From Yoonia sp034652275 (GTDB lineage Bacteria > Pseudomonadota > Alphaproteobacteria > Rhodobacterales > Rhodobacteraceae): a stretch of DNA of 64,000 nucleotides. Below the pieces are notes generated by a model that saw nothing but the letters and a program-made list of their open reading frames with translations, ran no database searches and was not told where the DNA came from. A program made the translations under genes and the position numbers. Position 1 is the stretch's first letter. Each line of letters starts with the position of its first letter. Shown piece by piece: positions 61,681 to 64,000 of this stretch. The DNA lies in contig NZ_JAXIWG010000001.1 of assembly GCF_034652275.1 (NCBI RefSeq), positions 682,001-746,000 on the forward strand, in the 5' to 3' direction.

Positions 61681-61700
61681 AACACCCAAGGGAGGAAACC

Positions 61701-62510
61701 ATGGACCCCAATCGCCTCGAAGGCAAAAACATCCTGATCACCGGTGCCGGTCGCGGCATGGGTGCCGCCAATGCCGAAAGCTTTGCTGCCCAAGGCGCGA
61801 ATATCTGCCTTGGCGATCTGGATCTGGACGCCGCACAAGCCGTCGCCGACAAGATCAACGCGGCCGGCAATGGCCGCGCAATCGCCGTGCGCATGGATGT
61901 GACCAAGCGCGAAGACAATGCCGCCGCCGTTGCAGCCACGGTAAACGCCTTCGGGTCGATCAATGTGGGTGTTTTCAACGCCGGTCTGAACAAACCCCGT
62001 TTCTTCATGGATATCGATGAGGATAACTGGGACCTGATCATGAACGTCAATACAAAGGCGATGTGGCTGGGCATGCAGGAAACCGCCCGCCAGATGATCG
62101 CGCAAGGGCCGATGCCGGATCATCCCTACAAGCTGATCAACGTGGGTTCCATCGCGTCGCGCAAACCGCTGGTCGATGTGACGGTCTATTGCACCAGCAA
62201 ATACGGCTGCCTGGCGCTGACCCATTGCGGGGCCATTGGCCTCGCCGAACACAACATCACCGTCAACGGCTATGCGCCGGGTGTGGTGGTCACGCCGCTC
62301 TGGGAACAGCTCGACAAGGATCTGGTCGAGATCGGTTTCAAGGATCACGAAGGGCAGGCCTATGACGATATCGTGCGCGACGCGCTGCATATCAAACGCG
62401 TCTCGTATCCCCGCGACATCACCGGCACCGCGTCTTTCCTTGTCAGCGACGACAGCGATTACATGACCGGTCAGATGATCCATATCGATGGCGGCTGGTG
62501 CATCCAGTAA
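61701..62510 (+). CDS. SDR family dehydrogenase
   Basis: A 269-residue classical short-chain dehydrogenase: ITGAGRGMG cofactor loop, NAG motif in FNAGLNK, catalytic Ser in NVGSIASRK, Tyr-Lys in VYCTSKYG, and the C-terminal YMTGQMIHIDGGW. Acts probably on a polyol, sugar or hydroxy compound taken up by the importer. GGGAGGAAACC precedes the ATG, twenty bases after the regulator. Confidence 0.92.
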   Translation: MDPNRLEGKNILITGAGRGMGAANAESFAAQGANICLGDLDLDAAQAVADKINAAGNGRAIAVRMDVTKREDNAAAVAATVNAFGSINVGVFNAGLNKPRFFMDIDEDNWDLIMNVNTKAMWLGMQETARQMIAQGPMPDHPYKLINVGSIASRKPLVDVTVYCTSKYGCLALTHCGAIGLAEHNITVNGYAPGVVVTPLWEQLDKDLVEIGFKDHEGQAYDDIVRDALHIKRVSYPRDITGTASFLVSDDSDYMTGQMIHIDGGWCIQ

Positions 62511-62573
62511 CCTGATTTTAATACATTTTTTCAACCGCATTGGTGCGCATCCCGCACCATGAAGGAGTAAGCC

Positions 62574-63872
62574 ATGTCGCGCGCATTAATGCCCAACCTG
62601 CTGACACCACAAGACCTTGAACCCAACTGGGAATGGCGCGAACGCATCCCCGCCTGGGGCCATACCACGGTGGATTTCGAACGCCGCATCGACCACGACC
62701 GCCTGCGCCGCTATCGCCTTGCCCGCACGCGGCAGGCGTTGCAGGCGTCCAACGCAGGCACGCTGTTGCTGTTCGATGTGAACAACATCCGTTATGTGTC
62801 CGCCACCAAGATCGGCGAATGGGAACGGGACAAGATGTGCCGCTTCTGCCTGCTGACCGGCGACGACAGCCCCTATGTCTGGGATTTCGGATCGGCGGCG
62901 ATGCACCACAAGCGGCACGCCGACTGGCTGGAGCCGGATCATTGTCTGGCCGGTGTCGTCGGCATGCGCGGCACGATCCCGCCAGAATTCGGGCTGATGC
63001 AGAAATACGCCAAGCAGATCGCCGGACTGATCCGCGATGCGGGCATGGCCGATATGCCCGTGGGTGTGGACTACGCCGAAACCGCAATGTTCCATGCGCT
63101 GAAGGAAGAAGGCATCAATGTCGTCGATGGGCAGCAGATCATGCTGGCTGCGCGCGAGATCAAGAACTGGGATGAAATCCAGCTTCTGACGCAGGCGGCA
63201 GCGATGGTCGATGGCGTCTATCACATGATCTATGAAGAGCTGAAACCCGGCGTGCGCGAGAATGACATCGTCGCACTCTCGAACAAGATGCTCTATGAAA
63301 TGGGATCGGACGATGTCGAGGCGATCAACGCGATCTCAGGCGAACGCTGCAACCCGCATCCGCATAACTTTACCGACCGGCTGATCCGGCCCGGCGATCA
63401 GGCGTTTTTCGACATCCTGCAAAGCTATCAGGGCTATCGCACCTGTTATTACCGCACCTTCAACGTGGGCCGCGCGACCCCGTCGCAGACCGACGCCTAT
63501 ACCAAGGCGCGCGAATGGATCGACGCCTCGATCGCGATGATCAAACCGGGGGTGACCACCGACAAGGTCGCCGCCGTCTGGCCCACCGCCGAAAGCCTTG
63601 GCTTTGCCAATGAAGATCAGGCCTTCGGGCTGCAATTCGGCCATGGTCTGGGGCTGGCACTGCATGAACGCCCGATCATCAGCCGCGCGATCAGCATGGA
63701 TCACCCGATGGAAATCAAGACCGGCATGGTCTTTGCGCTGGAAACCTATTGCCCCGCCACCGACGGCTATTCCGCCGCCCGGATCGAGGAAGAAGTGGTC
63801 GTGACCGAAACCGGCTGCGAGGTGATCAGCCTGTTCCCCGCCGAAGAACTGCCCATCGCCAACCGATATTGA
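62574..63872 (+). CDS. M24 (creatinase/aminopeptidase P) fold protein with an altered metal site
   Basis: A 432-residue two-domain M24 protein, similar in length and style to DmdP/DddP-like and DoeA-like enzymes. N-terminal domain: LLLFDVNNIRYVSATKIGEW. Metal ligands read from the C-terminal domain: Asp280 (FFDIL), His357 (FGHGLGLALHE), Glu390 (FALETY), Glu405 (RIEEEV). The second Asp ligand of the family (TDxSR context) is replaced by Cys291 (RTCYYR). It might bind one metal only or use another chemistry; the reaction is unknown. GAAGGAG precedes the ATG. Follows the SDR in the catabolic operon. Confidence 0.85.
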   Translation: MSRALMPNLLTPQDLEPNWEWRERIPAWGHTTVDFERRIDHDRLRRYRLARTRQALQASNAGTLLLFDVNNIRYVSATKIGEWERDKMCRFCLLTGDDSPYVWDFGSAAMHHKRHADWLEPDHCLAGVVGMRGTIPPEFGLMQKYAKQIAGLIRDAGMADMPVGVDYAETAMFHALKEEGINVVDGQQIMLAAREIKNWDEIQLLTQAAAMVDGVYHMIYEELKPGVRENDIVALSNKMLYEMGSDDVEAINAISGERCNPHPHNFTDRLIRPGDQAFFDILQSYQGYRTCYYRTFNVGRATPSQTDAYTKAREWIDASIAMIKPGVTTDKVAAVWPTAESLGFANEDQAFGLQFGHGLGLALHERPIISRAISMDHPMEIKTGMVFALETYCPATDGYSAARIEEEVVVTETGCEVISLFPAEELPIANRY

Positions 63873-63873
63873 A

Positions 63874-63930
63874 CATGGGTGAAATCACCCATCCTACGCC
63901 GCACTGTAGGATGGGTGCTTTGCACCCATC
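63874..63930. repeat. AGGATGGGTG palindromic repeat, copy 2
   Basis: Three nested palindromes: ATGGGTG…CACCCAT, then CACCCATCCTAC (63886-63897) against GTAGGATGGGTG (63906-63917), then GATGGGTGC…GCACCCATC. Same sequence family as 16190-16215. It lies between the M24 gene and the next start. Confidence 0.7.
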
Positions 63931-63948
63931 TTGATTGGAGACCTTTCC

Positions 63949-64000
63949 ATGACCAAAACCAACACCGAAGATTACCTGCGCATGTACCGCCAGATGGTCC
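63949..64000 (+). CDS. Start of a gene running off the right edge (possible TPP-dependent E1 alpha subunit)
   Basis: Only 17 codons are visible: MTKTNTEDYLRMYRQMV. GGAG lies eight bases before the ATG. The LRMYRQMV segment resembles the first helix of E1 alpha subunits of pyruvate/acetoin dehydrogenases, which is a weak hint. It probably belongs to the regulator-SDR-M24 operon. Confidence 0.45.
   Translation, partial: MTKTNTEDYLRMYRQMV

Noticed and set aside
62574..63872. Identity of the M24 protein as the DMSP lyase DddP.
   Set aside because: General layout is similar, but conserved DddP segments differ and one metal ligand is changed, so only the fold is claimed.
1..64000. tRNA genes, insertion sequences, prophage or integration sites.
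   Set aside because: Gaps between genes were inspected by eye; no tRNA-like cloverleaf, transposase, integrase or flanking direct repeats were found. A tRNA scan would settle it.

Overview
The window is chromosomal DNA of high GC content, gene-dense, with many start/stop overlaps. Gene content points to an alphaproteobacterium of the Rhodobacterales (roseobacter-type): a cysG-DUF2849-cysI-cysH-DUF934 sulfite-reduction operon, a form-II 'cox' molybdenum hydroxylase operon with its own maturation genes, infC with a non-AUG start and an N terminus of the GRRPHNAPP type, a surE-pcm-nlpD block and a tatABC-DUF815 block. The assignment is by gene content and style, not by a marker gene. No rRNA, tRNA, CRISPR array, insertion sequence or prophage was seen.

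Layout. 1-5 kb: lon (running off the left edge, with a heat-shock type promoter), tgt, two Fe-S assembly proteins (sufT-like, sufA-like), tpiA, and a B12-binding protein divergent from a cytochrome P450 (5.2-6.4 kb). 6.5-8.6 kb: four small exported proteins. 8.7-14.8 kb: an Lrp-type regulator divergent from the siroheme/sulfite reductase/APS reductase operon, then ferredoxin-NADP reductase. 14.8-18.2 kb: infC flanked by two Ala/Glu-rich envelope proteins, one of them an OmpA-family protein. 18.3-26.3 kb: seven genes in one direction, coxD-coxE-xdhC-moeA-like-coxS-coxL-coxM; the large subunit has the form-II active-site loop, so it is a molybdenum hydroxylase of unknown substrate rather than a proven CO dehydrogenase. 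26.4-37.7 kb: housekeeping genes (gcdH, pyrC, pyrE, dnaB, alr, radA, cvpA, purF, an SDR). 37.7-38.6 kb: a TetR regulator broken by a nonsense codon, divergent from a membrane protein, with twin palindromic operators between them. 38.7-47.3 kb: surE, pcm, nlpD-like, DUF815 ATPase, tatC/B/A, a YafY-type regulator, a PhyH-like dioxygenase, a TauE/SafE permease and dusA. 47.6 kb: yaeQ.

48.1-54.8 kb is the most unusual part. A SARP-like TPR regulator, a PAP2/vanadium-haloperoxidase-fold protein carrying an (Asn-Arg)11 tract, and a subtilase without signal or propeptide run rightward. They converge, through a shared terminator, on an opposite operon encoding a cysteine-ended 131-residue protein, a 77-residue proline-rich protein and a second, multidomain subtilase. 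I do not recognise this combination and propose it as the candidate undescribed system.

55.1-64 kb: a ribose-type ABC importer (binding protein, two permeases, double ATPase) divergent from a cytoplasmic regulator that fuses a winged helix to an ABC solute-binding fold, followed by an SDR dehydrogenase, an M24-fold protein lacking one metal ligand, and the start of a further gene (possibly a TPP-dependent E1 alpha subunit). This looks like one inducible catabolic locus for an unidentified small molecule.

Several short palindromic repeats are scattered between genes: an AGGATGGGTG/CACCCATCCT family near 16.2 and 63.9 kb, a double GTCCCGGA hairpin at 11.0 kb, and a GGGATATTTA motif at 25.3 and 28.7 kb.
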